Positions 7,145-17,320 of a stretch of DNA of 20,026 nucleotides are shown here, one piece after another (within the stretch, counting starts at the first letter, position 1; each line of letters begins with the position of its first letter). This DNA comes from Willaertia magna (Eukaryota; Heterolobosea; Eutetramitea; Acrasida; Naegleriidae): contig CADWAF010000791.1 in the NCBI GenBank assembly GCA_902984215.1, positions 1 through 20,026 of the forward strand, given 5' to 3'. A model generated the notes under the pieces. It worked only from the letters and a program-made list of their open reading frames with translations. It was not told the DNA's origin and did no database searches. The translations under genes and the position numbers were made by a program.

Positions 7145-10100
7145 ATGATAGAAAAAATAGTTTCCAGTTTATTAGTACCTTACCTTGAGGTTTTTGTGGA
7201 TAATTTTGATGCTAAAAATTTAAAAATCGCAGTTTTAAAAGGAGTGGCATCATTAAAAGATGTTAAATTAAAAGAATATGCTTTAGATAACATTTCCGAA
7301 AACATTCCCTTTTATATCGCTTTTAGTTATATTTCATTATTAGAATTTGATGTTCCATATACAAGCTTAAACGCTAAATCAGTTGTTTGTACATTAAAAG
7401 ATGTTTATCTAGTAGTTAAACCGAAAATGAAAAAACCATTTAACGCTATAGAAGAAACGAATAGACAAATTGAATTAAAGAAAAGAATGTTAGAAAAATT
7501 TGAAAAGGATCAACAAGAAATTAGAAATAAAGAAAAATCAAATAAATCTTCTGATGATTCTGGATTTTTTGATAAATTAATTGAAACAATTGTAAATAAT
7601 ATTAAAATTAAAGTAGAAAATATTCATTTAAGCTATCAAGATGATAATAACTGTTGTATAGGTTTAAATTTACATTCTTTATCTGTAAATTCAACTGATT
7701 CAAATTTTGAAATTTCATTCCAAAAAACTTTAGGAGAATTAGCTTATAAATTATTACAATTAAAGAATTTATCAATTTTCTTAAATTCATGGTCAAAAGA
7801 AGAAGAAGAATTAGCTATACTTGTTAAAGATTATAATGATTATCATACTCCTTCTGCTTTAAATAATAATATTAGTAGTCATGGTAGTTTTTATGACAAA
7901 CAAATGATTGAAAGGATAATTAATAAAATAGAACAAATTAAAACAAGAGATTATTTATTTAGACCTTTAATAGCTAATGTAAAATTAACAATGCAAAAGA
8001 TTTCAACTCACGGTATAGATTTAGATAAACCACAATTTGATGCTCAACTTGAATTTATTAATAATATTGATATGTCATTAAGTCAACATCAATATATTTC
8101 ATTATTTAAAATAATTGAATATTTTTCAAACTATCCAGTTCAATCAAAATATAGACATTTAAGACCAACTGCATTTGATGCTAAATCATATTGGAATTAT
8201 GCTATTAGTTGTATTATTCATCAAAAAGAAAATGAACGTAAAATGAAAGATTTATTTAAAAATGTTTTAACTTTACAATGTAAAGAATATGTTAGATTAT
8301 ATAAAAGTATAATACCCAAAGTACCATGGGTACCAAAACCAACAACAAAAGAAGAAGAATTATTTAGAGATATTGAAAACCAAAGAAGTATACAAGAATT
8401 AATTTATTTTAGGAAATGTGCACATAAAGAAATTGCAGAAGAGGCAAGAAATTTTGAAGAACAAAAAAAGAGAAAGACTAGTTGGTTTTCTTCAGATAAA
8501 TTACCTTCTATTGCTATTGAGCTATCTGATAAAGTAAAAGAAGAATTATATAAATCAATTGGTTATGAAGAAGAGGTACCACTTGTTATACCAGATGATT
8601 ATGTTAAAGTTAAAATTAATATAAATATTCCAAAAATTGCATTTAAAGTTTGTCATGATTTGGGTGACTTAGCAGAGTTGGTAATTGATAGATTTATTTC
8701 TAATATTCAAATCTTACCACAAAAAGCATTTAAATGGTTTTCGTCAATTGGTAATTTTACCTTATTTGATAGGGTAATGAACTGTCCTTATCCTGAAATT
8801 ATTACAAGATCTAAACGTTCTAGAAAACTAATGGATAGTAATTTATTAACATTCTTTATGGATAAAAGAGCAAAAAGTGATAAAATTACACAAACAGAAG
8901 GTGATATTTATTTAAATGTGAAACTAGATCAAATAGATATTGTTTTAAATTTTGAATATTTACAAAGATTATTATCCTTCCTTTATTTCAATGATGTGAA
9001 TATTAAACGTTTGGAAGAAGAAGCTAAGAAACAATTGAAAAAGGTTACAAAGATTGCTAAACGTGAAATTAAGGAAGCATTAATGGATGACGATAGTACA
9101 ATAGATTTAGCCTTCGATATTAAGGCACCTCAGGTAATTGTACCATGGAATGCTTCTTTGAAGGAAAGTAAATTCTTATTAATTGATTTTGGTCATTTTA
9201 ACTTGTCAAAAGATATTCAAGCCAAAGATCAAGAAAAGTTTGATTTTATTATGGACAACATTCAAATATTAATTCCTAAAGATATAACAGCTAGTGAATA
9301 TTTATCAAACACTAAAGATATAGTTGATTATGACAGTATATTAAATAGATCTAAATTCTCTGTATGTGCAATTAAACATCACGCTAATCACATCGAAGAA
9401 AAAGTTCAAGTTTTTGTAAACGTTCCAAGTGTCAAATTCATAATGTCAAGAGAAAGTATGCTAGGTGTTTCAATGTTAATTCAACAAATTGTTGAATTTA
9501 AACAAAATCCAACAGGTATAAAAGAAAAGATTAGTGATTTGAAAATTAAGGGATTACTACAGGTTAATCATGATGACACAGATTATGAACCTTATATAGT
9601 AGAGGTTAGCGCAACAAAGAAAATGTTTTTCTATTCACCAGACCATAAATATTTAAACGTAATTATACATTTAAACAAGTTTATTAAGGTACATGAAGAT
9701 CCACAAAATTCAAATCAATTTTTCATAGAATTACCTCAAAAGAAAGGCTATCCAACAAAATTCATATTTTTCAAGTGTGAAACAGAAAAAGAGTGTGAAG
9801 AATGGATAACAACATTAAGGCAGTTCTTATATTCATTTGATACTAATTTCTTTGTGGATGACTTTACTGGAATGTTGTTTGATTCAAGTTTATTGGAAGA
9901 CGAAGAAGAAGAAGAGGAAGAAGTTGCAGAAGGAATTTTGATTGCTCTACGATTTAAATTAAATGAATTTATTGTAAATTTTGAACATAATAGAAAGATT
10001 TTAGCCGCAATGTGCTTTTCAAATTTAAATGCATGTTTCAGGCAATACCATAATTTAGATTCTTTATTGGATATGTATTTACATTCATTTTCTGTGAAAT

Positions 10101-13100
10101 CCCAATCTTTAATGAATGGCAATGAAAAGAAAGAAGATTTTTATATTTTTAAATCAGTTATGGACAAAACGACTGATGACAATAGCAATGTTGCACTTAT
10201 TGGAGAAGCATCAAATAGTGACACTCAACAAAATTTAGTAGAAATTAGTTTTGTTCGTTCTATTCAAGAAGATTCTCCTAATTTCGATAAAGAAACACAA
10301 ATGAAATTGAAGGTGAATTTTAAGAATTTAAGTTGTTTTATTGAGCCAGAAATTGTACATCAATTTGTAGATTATGGTTACGATATACAAGATGTATTAG
10401 ATCAAATAACTGCCTTTAACAAGATAAATTATTATGCTTATATCCCAGAAGAAGTTGAAAAGGATATTGGACAGAAATTTGGAGATTTTGCCAAGAAATT
10501 ATTAGTAAAAGATTCTACTCAACCAAGTGACCAAAAATTGTTTACTATGGATTTACATGCTGGTGAATTTAATATTTTAATTTTAAATCATGGATTCAAG
10601 TTGGCTCAATTATTAGTTAATTCAGGTACATTTGTTAAGGGAGTTGTTGATTTAGAAACCTTAAATGTTGTAGGTAGAATGCAAAACATTCAAGTATTAG
10701 ATCATTCTGAACCCACTTCACTTTACAAAGAAATTTTAGGATTATATGATGAAGGAGGGTCATTTGTGGACGTCAGCTATAAATATGTTTTTTCTAATGT
10801 GAATTTAGATATCAATAATTCTCCTAAACCAAGTGGGGAATCATTAGAATCAGATGATTTAATTGAGAAGGGTCTAATTAATTACAGACATTACCTTTCA
10901 ATGTTAGTAAGAACTATTAAATATGTTCATATACAAAGGTTCTTTAGAAAAGTACAAAGTTATGTAACTGGACCATTAAATAACGCCTTAACAAGAGAAG
11001 TTAATAGAAATAGAACATCATTTGTTGAAAGGAGAAAGGATATTATAAGTAAAAGAATTATACATAATCAAATTAAGCTAAACATTAAAATTACAAGTCC
11101 TATTGTAATATTTCCTTTTAATTTTCAATCAGAAAATCATTTTATTACATACTTAGGTAATTTAGAAATTGAAAACTTTTTGACCGGTGATATTTATCAA
11201 CCAATAGATCATTTACAATTATCGTTGGACAATATAAAGTTAGAGTCAAATATTGGAAAGAATGAAAAAGAAAATATAGTTGCAGATGTATCTGTTAAAG
11301 TAACTGTGAAAAAACCAATTATCACACCATTCACAAAAACAAAAAAGAATAATGAATTTGATTTCTCTACAGAGAATGTATTTGTAAATATTTCAGATAT
11401 TCACTTTTTACTAACTCATAAACAATATCAAAGTATATTTGATTTTATTAATGGCAATATTAGAGATGGTATGAGGGATATTAACGAAGAAAGAAAGTTC
11501 TTTAAATCAATTGGAAAATTAGTTAAACATCGCAAAATAGTTGAAACTGATTTAAATAGAAATAATGAAACAATTATTATCACCAATGTAAATGTAACAG
11601 CACCTAACATTATATTATCTATATTAAAATATAATGGTGATCCGTTTGCTAAGGTATCTATTCAACAATTTGAATTAAATAACAATGTAGACATCAATGA
11701 AAATATTAATACAACTGTTTCTGTACAGTCTTTTACAGCTACTGACACGAGAAAAGAAACAAACAATGCATTTTCTAATTTTATTGAATTCACAGATGAC
11801 GATAAATGTTTTTCATTAAGTTATTTAAATAATAGAATGAAACGTGAAGAAGAGCTTAATTTAAAGTTAAGTGACCCCAAAGTTATATTAATACCGGAAT
11901 TATTGTTAGAATTTAGAAATTTCTTTAGAGATACAAAATATGTACAAAATGAAAAATTGGATGAATTATTGTTAGTTGGTTATGATGCTTTAGATAATGA
12001 ACAACTTGAACTTATTTTACAAGAAGAGGAATCAGATAATACAAAGAAGAAATTACATATTGTTGGATTATTTGGTACTCCACAATTAATAATACCTGAA
12101 GAGGCAAATAATTTAAACTCTAGATTACTAATTTTAAAGTTTAAGAGTGAGATTGATTTTACTACTGAGGGAATACATTCAGAGAATGGTTGCTTTACAA
12201 TATCTGGATTGACTGTATATATTAAGCAATTTGACAATACCCTTCATCTTGTTGAACCAATTAAAGTTAATTTTAATATTTTACATACATTATCATCTCA
12301 ACAAGAGGATGAGAGAGAAGATAGAAAGAAAGAAGAAAGAATTATAGCTATAAACATGGTGGAAGGTGGAAATTGTAGACTTTCTTATCAAGACCTTGAA
12401 ATGCTTGTTGGAATAGCTCATCAATTCAAAAAACAAATTGAAAATGTTACAAGTCAACCTTTAGATTTCTCTAATGAATTATTGGAACAATCTTCATCAA
12501 CTCCTTCAGAAGAAGAAGACGAAGATAAAGTAGATTCAAAACGTTCCCCAATTATCGCCAACGATTTTCAACAAATGTTTAATGATGAATTCTTACCAAA
12601 GCAATTAGTTAACAAAATAATCTTCCAATGCAAAGAATTAAGTGTATTAGTAGTAGATGATATAACTGGATATGATATACCTTTAGTGAAATTATATTTA
12701 TCAGATTGTAATTTTAATTCAATGATTAAATCGTTTAATGAAGAAAAAAGTGTAAGTGCATATCTGGGATTCTTTGTACATGGAGATTATTACAACTTCA
12801 AACTTGCTGAATGGGAGCCAATAATAGAGAAGAACAAAAAACCAATACAATTATTATATCAATTCCAAAATCAATCCCCTAATCATATTATACAAGTCAG
12901 TTGTGAAAATATTATTAATTTCAATATTACACATTCATTATTAGATACAGCTATTACAACTGGAAAGATATGGATGGAAGAATTAAATAAGAATAGACAA
13001 AAGAAAAAAGAATTAGCAATTACATTTGAACCTTTTTCAATTGTGAATAAAAGTGGATTAAAGGCTAATTTTAAGAGAATACTAATAGAAAAAGAAGATA

Positions 13101-16100
13101 GTTATATTTCTCTAGAAGATTACAAAGAATATCGATTTTCATTCCCTAATCAATCAATAGATCAAAAAATAATGTTAAATATTGAAGGTAATTTAATTAA
13201 ATTAAAAGTAAACAAGAATAATTTATTGGTTTATAATATTTTCCAAAAGAGAGAACATAAAAAGAAGAGTATAGAGCATGAGATATGTATAGAAATTAAA
13301 GATAAAAGAAAAAAGAAATTAATTATAATTCATAGTGGATTTAAAGTTAAAAATAGAACAGATAAAGTTTGGCAAATTGGATTATATTGTAAGAATAAAA
13401 GAAAAGAACAAAGTGAAGCTAAAGAGGTAACTCCACTAATATCCTTAGAACCTTATCAATCGTTTTATATCCCTAGTATTTATATTGTTAAAGATGCTTC
13501 TTTAACATTGAGGCCTACATCTAGCCAACATCATGGATTTGAATATAAATGGCCAGATGATTTACCAAAATTATATTCATTAAAATTGTTTAGAAGAACA
13601 AAACTTAAAACCTTACTTACAATGTGCAAACATTCTACAGTAAAAAGGGATCATGTGTATTGTATTGTAAATTCAAAAACTATACAACCTGAGAAAACAA
13701 TTTTATCAATTATACCACCTTTAATTATAGAGAATTTATTAAATTTTGATTTAAATTATACACTTTTTAGTGAACAACAGAATAAGTCAACAGGTAAATC
13801 TGCTATGTTGGCAAAACAAAATGGTTCAATATCTAAAGGAGATTGTAATTATGTATATAGAATGAACATGCAAAAGAATATAGCAATGCAAACCATTATA
13901 AATAATGGATGGACAACTTTGGATACAAAAATGATTTATGTAGAAAGTAAGAAAGATTCTTCATTATTGGATAATGATTTTACAAATACAGATATAAATA
14001 ATTTAGATTTATTATTACATTATGATTATACTACAACTGAAAATGCATTCCACAAGGTTATTATTTACTCTCCGTATTGGGTTGTAAATCAAACTAACTT
14101 AAAATTAGAAATATTAAATCTTAATTTACAAAAAACTGCTGGACATTATGCGCTCAATAATTTAAATGAAAATAATGGATATTTATTACAACATCAATGT
14201 TTAATGTTAAATTTTGATAAGTCAAATGTTCAACATCAAATAGTTATCAGAGCAAATGGAAAATATATTTCCAAACCATTTTCAATCCATTCCGTTGGTA
14301 CTGCACATGAAATAATTTTAACACCTATTAATGAGAATGAAGAGAACTTAGCTCCAATCCACATTGGGTGTTTTATTAGTATTGGTAAATATGAAAGAAC
14401 TAAAATTGTTGAAATTACACCTAGATATAGAATTATAAATTCTGTAGAAACAGATGATCCTTCAGAAATTGAAGTTAAACAATTTGGTGAAGAAAATTTA
14501 GAGAATATTAAAAAAGTACCATATAACCAATTATGTGATTTTTATTGGACAAAACCTATTATTGTAAATAGTAATAATAATACTGAAAGTAATACTACTG
14601 CTGTAGATATACCTAACAATAAGGAAGACCCTTTAATGCAGTACTTTGCGAAAAAGAAAAATCCAATGATTACAATAAGATTGAAAAATCAAAATGAGTT
14701 TAGTAATTGGTCCATTCCTTTTGCTATTGATTCAATTGCTGAAGTTCCATTGCTTTTAAATGGTAATGTATTTTTAATTGCCAAAATGATTCAACATGAA
14801 GGAAGTATCTGCATTAACATAACCAAAACATCATATCCACCTTACTTTGTTGTAAATCAAACCGAATATAGTGTCACAATATCACAGTCCTATACAGGTC
14901 AATCAATAATTATACCTCCACATAGTAAGATACCTTATATTGTACCTGATATACGTGCCAAACACAATATTTCATGTACTATAGATGGAAAATACAATAT
15001 AGGAGCTATTGATATACAAACAGTTAAAAAATCAAAATCTATTTACATTCCACAGTTAAAGAAAACTATAGGAATTAATTTACAAACTTATCGTGGGTAT
15101 ACAAGAGTTATTACAATCATTACAAAACATCAACACCAAAAAAAGAAGAAATCAATTACCCCTCCTTCCATAGAAGATTCTTCATCATCTCCAATTAAAG
15201 AATATTTACAATCTTATATTTTTATACAAGGTATTGGAATATCAATAATAGATCAACAACCAAAAGAATTATGTTATTTGTATCTAGATAACATCTCTTT
15301 AAGTTACAATGCAACAACTGCACAACGTTTATTTATTGAATTAAAAGTTAATCGTATTGGAATAGATAATCAATTAGATAATTGTATCTTTCCAATTTTA
15401 TTATCAAATGCCAATAAACTTGGTTTAAGAGATTTCTTACATTTTAGTATGGTAATTGATAGAAAAGAGAAGGAATTTGATTATATTCCTTATCTTTCAA
15501 TTTTAGTACAAGAAGCTAAAGTTCAAATAGATTTTCAATTTATTAAAGAAATTTGGCAAATGATACAATCCTTACAAGGAAAACGTTTAAATCATGAAAA
15601 ACAAATTATTTTGAATAAGTTTTATAAACAAAATCAATTACCATTAGAAGAAAAGGATACTTCTGCCTTAGTAAATACATTAAATAACACAACAAATGAT
15701 AAGATGGTATATTTTGAATTATTACAATTACATCCAATTAAAATATGTTTAAGTTTTGTATTTAATACTGTATATAATAATAATAATACTAATAATAATG
15801 AAGGATATAATGATTTATCATTAGTGTTACAAACATTAGGAGCTAAATTAAGTATGAATATCGAAGAAGCACCAATAAGATTAAATGCATTAATATTAAA
15901 TCATCCACCATTAACATCTAGATCACAATTATTAGAAAATATTAAAGCACACTATCAAAGATATGCAATACAAGAATTATTCTTAATATTAGGTAGTGTT
16001 GATATATTAGGTAATCCAATAGGATTATTTAATGATATAGATAAAGGTGTTTATGATCTATTTTATGAACCAATGGAAGGTATTACAAAATCACCAAAAG

Positions 16101-17104
16101 ATTTTACAATTGGTTTAGCTAAAGGTACAAAATCATTCTTTGCACATAGCTTACATGGTACTTTTAATACAGCAAGTAAAGTAACTGAAGCATTAAGTAA
16201 TGGTATTAGTTTATTAACAATGGATGAAGAATATCAATTAAGAAGAAGACAGAATAATCAATTAAACAAACCTAAACATGTTGGTGAAGGATTATTATCC
16301 GGTGCTCAATCTCTTTCAAGTAATTTATTAGATGCTAGTACTGGTTTATTTGTTAAACCAATCAAAGGAGCACAAGAAGAAGGTCTTACTGGATTTATTA
16401 AAGGTGTAGGTAAAGGTATTATTGGTATTCCAATTAAACCTGTTGCTGGGTTATTAGATTTTATGTATAAGACAAGTGAAGGATTTAAGAATTCAACACA
16501 ATATTTTGAGAGAGAAGGAAATGTAAATAGAAAGAGATGGCCAAGAAATTTTAATAATGAAGATAAACGTTTAGTTTGTTATGATGAGAATTTAGCATTT
16601 GGACATTATTTATTCCATTTAGTGTTTCCTCATATTATTGTAAATAATGATGAGAATGAAGAAATTATTTATTGGAAACATTTCTTTACAAAAGGTGATG
16701 AAGTAGAAAATGATCAACCATTTATTTTAATGTTAACTAATAAGCAAATTTATTTATTACAAGTTTATTTTGTTGACAGTGTAAATAGTGAGAGTGGTGT
16801 AAGCATTAGCAGTAATCACATGTTCACAGAAATGAATCCACCAAAACCAATGCATTTATTAAATGAGAAAGTGACAATAGTTTGGAATCATTTATATCAA
16901 GAAATTGAATATGTTTACACGTCAAATGGCGAAAATAATAATGAACAAATTTTAGTGTTAAGATTAAAGAAAGAAGAACCTCAAGGATTTTTCAGTTTTG
17001 GCTTTTCCAACCAACCTAATGAATTATTTATTAATTTACAATGTAAAAAGGATTTAGAAAGTGCAGTTGCATTGTTACAACAAGCAATCACTTCAAAACA
17101 GTAG
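7145..17104 (+). CDS. VPS13: VPS13-family bridge-like lipid transfer protein
   Basis: VPS13 proteins are rod-shaped channels that carry bulk phospholipid between organelles at contact sites. The 3319 residues are in one unbroken frame from ATG 7145 and fall in the usual family size range. Order of parts: N-terminal chorein domain (1-about 110; MIEKIVSSLLVPYLEVFVDN, then LKIAVLKGVASLKDVKLKEYAL), a long beta-rich groove region, a PH-like domain inside it (about 797-898, ending ECEEWITTLRQFLYSF), an acidic Glu run (about 917-930), the VPS13 adaptor-binding (VAB) region (about 1953-2660), an APT1/ATG2-C-like segment with SVDILGNPIGLFNDIDKGVYD (about 2951-2971), amphipathic helices with GFIKGVGKGIIGIPIKPVAG (near 3083-3102), and a C-terminal PH-like domain (about 3128-3318). 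Each of six VAB repeats shows its conserved Asn (1968, 2070, 2197, 2315, 2432, 2571), so adaptor binding looks intact. Which VPS13 paralogue it is cannot be told. Confidence 0.96.
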   Translation: MIEKIVSSLLVPYLEVFVDNFDAKNLKIAVLKGVASLKDVKLKEYALDNISENIPFYIAFSYISLLEFDVPYTSLNAKSVVCTLKDVYLVVKPKMKKPFNAIEETNRQIELKKRMLEKFEKDQQEIRNKEKSNKSSDDSGFFDKLIETIVNNIKIKVENIHLSYQDDNNCCIGLNLHSLSVNSTDSNFEISFQKTLGELAYKLLQLKNLSIFLNSWSKEEEELAILVKDYNDYHTPSALNNNISSHGSFYDKQMIERIINKIEQIKTRDYLFRPLIANVKLTMQKISTHGIDLDKPQFDAQLEFINNIDMSLSQHQYISLFKIIEYFSNYPVQSKYRHLRPTAFDAKSYWNYAISCIIHQKENERKMKDLFKNVLTLQCKEYVRLYKSIIPKVPWVPKPTTKEEELFRDIENQRSIQELIYFRKCAHKEIAEEARNFEEQKKRKTSWFSSDKLPSIAIELSDKVKEELYKSIGYEEEVPLVIPDDYVKVKININIPKIAFKVCHDLGDLAELVIDRFISNIQILPQKAFKWFSSIGNFTLFDRVMNCPYPEIITRSKRSRKLMDSNLLTFFMDKRAKSDKITQTEGDIYLNVKLDQIDIVLNFEYLQRLLSFLYFNDVNIKRLEEEAKKQLKKVTKIAKREIKEALMDDDSTIDLAFDIKAPQVIVPWNASLKESKFLLIDFGHFNLSKDIQAKDQEKFDFIMDNIQILIPKDITASEYLSNTKDIVDYDSILNRSKFSVCAIKHHANHIEEKVQVFVNVPSVKFIMSRESMLGVSMLIQQIVEFKQNPTGIKEKISDLKIKGLLQVNHDDTDYEPYIVEVSATKKMFFYSPDHKYLNVIIHLNKFIKVHEDPQNSNQFFIELPQKKGYPTKFIFFKCETEKECEEWITTLRQFLYSFDTNFFVDDFTGMLFDSSLLEDEEEEEEEVAEGILIALRFKLNEFIVNFEHNRKILAAMCFSNLNACFRQYHNLDSLLDMYLHSFSVKSQSLMNGNEKKEDFYIFKSVMDKTTDDNSNVALIGEASNSDTQQNLVEISFVRSIQEDSPNFDKETQMKLKVNFKNLSCFIEPEIVHQFVDYGYDIQDVLDQITAFNKINYYAYIPEEVEKDIGQKFGDFAKKLLVKDSTQPSDQKLFTMDLHAGEFNILILNHGFKLAQLLVNSGTFVKGVVDLETLNVVGRMQNIQVLDHSEPTSLYKEILGLYDEGGSFVDVSYKYVFSNVNLDINNSPKPSGESLESDDLIEKGLINYRHYLSMLVRTIKYVHIQRFFRKVQSYVTGPLNNALTREVNRNRTSFVERRKDIISKRIIHNQIKLNIKITSPIVIFPFNFQSENHFITYLGNLEIENFLTGDIYQPIDHLQLSLDNIKLESNIGKNEKENIVADVSVKVTVKKPIITPFTKTKKNNEFDFSTENVFVNISDIHFLLTHKQYQSIFDFINGNIRDGMRDINEERKFFKSIGKLVKHRKIVETDLNRNNETIIITNVNVTAPNIILSILKYNGDPFAKVSIQQFELNNNVDINENINTTVSVQSFTATDTRKETNNAFSNFIEFTDDDKCFSLSYLNNRMKREEELNLKLSDPKVILIPELLLEFRNFFRDTKYVQNEKLDELLLVGYDALDNEQLELILQEEESDNTKKKLHIVGLFGTPQLIIPEEANNLNSRLLILKFKSEIDFTTEGIHSENGCFTISGLTVYIKQFDNTLHLVEPIKVNFNILHTLSSQQEDEREDRKKEERIIAINMVEGGNCRLSYQDLEMLVGIAHQFKKQIENVTSQPLDFSNELLEQSSSTPSEEEDEDKVDSKRSPIIANDFQQMFNDEFLPKQLVNKIIFQCKELSVLVVDDITGYDIPLVKLYLSDCNFNSMIKSFNEEKSVSAYLGFFVHGDYYNFKLAEWEPIIEKNKKPIQLLYQFQNQSPNHIIQVSCENIINFNITHSLLDTAITTGKIWMEELNKNRQKKKELAITFEPFSIVNKSGLKANFKRILIEKEDSYISLEDYKEYRFSFPNQSIDQKIMLNIEGNLIKLKVNKNNLLVYNIFQKREHKKKSIEHEICIEIKDKRKKKLIIIHSGFKVKNRTDKVWQIGLYCKNKRKEQSEAKEVTPLISLEPYQSFYIPSIYIVKDASLTLRPTSSQHHGFEYKWPDDLPKLYSLKLFRRTKLKTLLTMCKHSTVKRDHVYCIVNSKTIQPEKTILSIIPPLIIENLLNFDLNYTLFSEQQNKSTGKSAMLAKQNGSISKGDCNYVYRMNMQKNIAMQTIINNGWTTLDTKMIYVESKKDSSLLDNDFTNTDINNLDLLLHYDYTTTENAFHKVIIYSPYWVVNQTNLKLEILNLNLQKTAGHYALNNLNENNGYLLQHQCLMLNFDKSNVQHQIVIRANGKYISKPFSIHSVGTAHEIILTPINENEENLAPIHIGCFISIGKYERTKIVEITPRYRIINSVETDDPSEIEVKQFGEENLENIKKVPYNQLCDFYWTKPIIVNSNNNTESNTTAVDIPNNKEDPLMQYFAKKKNPMITIRLKNQNEFSNWSIPFAIDSIAEVPLLLNGNVFLIAKMIQHEGSICINITKTSYPPYFVVNQTEYSVTISQSYTGQSIIIPPHSKIPYIVPDIRAKHNISCTIDGKYNIGAIDIQTVKKSKSIYIPQLKKTIGINLQTYRGYTRVITIITKHQHQKKKKSITPPSIEDSSSSPIKEYLQSYIFIQGIGISIIDQQPKELCYLYLDNISLSYNATTAQRLFIELKVNRIGIDNQLDNCIFPILLSNANKLGLRDFLHFSMVIDRKEKEFDYIPYLSILVQEAKVQIDFQFIKEIWQMIQSLQGKRLNHEKQIILNKFYKQNQLPLEEKDTSALVNTLNNTTNDKMVYFELLQLHPIKICLSFVFNTVYNNNNTNNNEGYNDLSLVLQTLGAKLSMNIEEAPIRLNALILNHPPLTSRSQLLENIKAHYQRYAIQELFLILGSVDILGNPIGLFNDIDKGVYDLFYEPMEGITKSPKDFTIGLAKGTKSFFAHSLHGTFNTASKVTEALSNGISLLTMDEEYQLRRRQNNQLNKPKHVGEGLLSGAQSLSSNLLDASTGLFVKPIKGAQEEGLTGFIKGVGKGIIGIPIKPVAGLLDFMYKTSEGFKNSTQYFEREGNVNRKRWPRNFNNEDKRLVCYDENLAFGHYLFHLVFPHIIVNNDENEEIIYWKHFFTKGDEVENDQPFILMLTNKQIYLLQVYFVDSVNSESGVSISSNHMFTEMNPPKPMHLLNEKVTIVWNHLYQEIEYVYTSNGENNNEQILVLRLKKEEPQGFFSFGFSNQPNELFINLQCKKDLESAVALLQQAITSKQ

Positions 17105-17105
17105 T

Positions 17106-17294
17106 CTACAATTTTTCTATTGCTAAAGTTGTATTCCGAACCACTTTCCTTGTAGAATTAAAGTTTCTAATAGAAAAATAAGTCAACAATGGTAAAGTAA
17201 AGAATGTATATAATTTTAAAGTATCCCTTTCCAATAAATTTTCAAAAACAAATTTAATCATCCTTAATAATGCCACAAGCTTATCTTTTAACAT
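17106..17294 (-). CDS. 62-residue putative single-pass membrane mini-protein
   Basis: ATG at 17294 to TAG at 17106-17108. A positively charged amphipathic N-terminal helix (MLKDKLVALLRMIKFVFENLL) is followed by one likely membrane segment (LKLYTFFTLPLLTYFSIRNF, about 27-46) and a basic/polar tail with TRKVVRNT. Codon choice resembles the neighbouring genes, which argues for real coding. It is wedged in: its stop lies one base past the convergent VPS13 stop, and its start is only 26 bases past the stop of the actin-related gene on the same strand. The segment superficially recalls the first membrane helix of Vma21-type assembly factors, but there is no second helix, so I leave it unassigned. 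It could be a small organelle-membrane subunit, or a spurious frame. Confidence 0.5.
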   Translation of the reverse strand: MLKDKLVALLRMIKFVFENLLERDTLKLYTFFTLPLLTYFSIRNFNSTRKVVRNTTLAIEKL

Positions 17295-17320
17295 TTTTTT
17301 TATTTAAAGTTTACAATAAA

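Noticed and set aside
9748..10122. 124-codon minus-strand frame within VPS13
   Set aside because: It includes a poly-Ser run that is simply the reverse complement of the VPS13 Glu run; the plus frame carries conserved domains across the same bases.
7608..12237. Minus-strand frames of about 60-85 codons at 7608-7796, 11428-11610 and 11980-12237
   Set aside because: All lie inside the VPS13 coding region and have the Ile/Leu/Phe-rich composition expected of antisense to Lys/Glu/Asn-rich coding.
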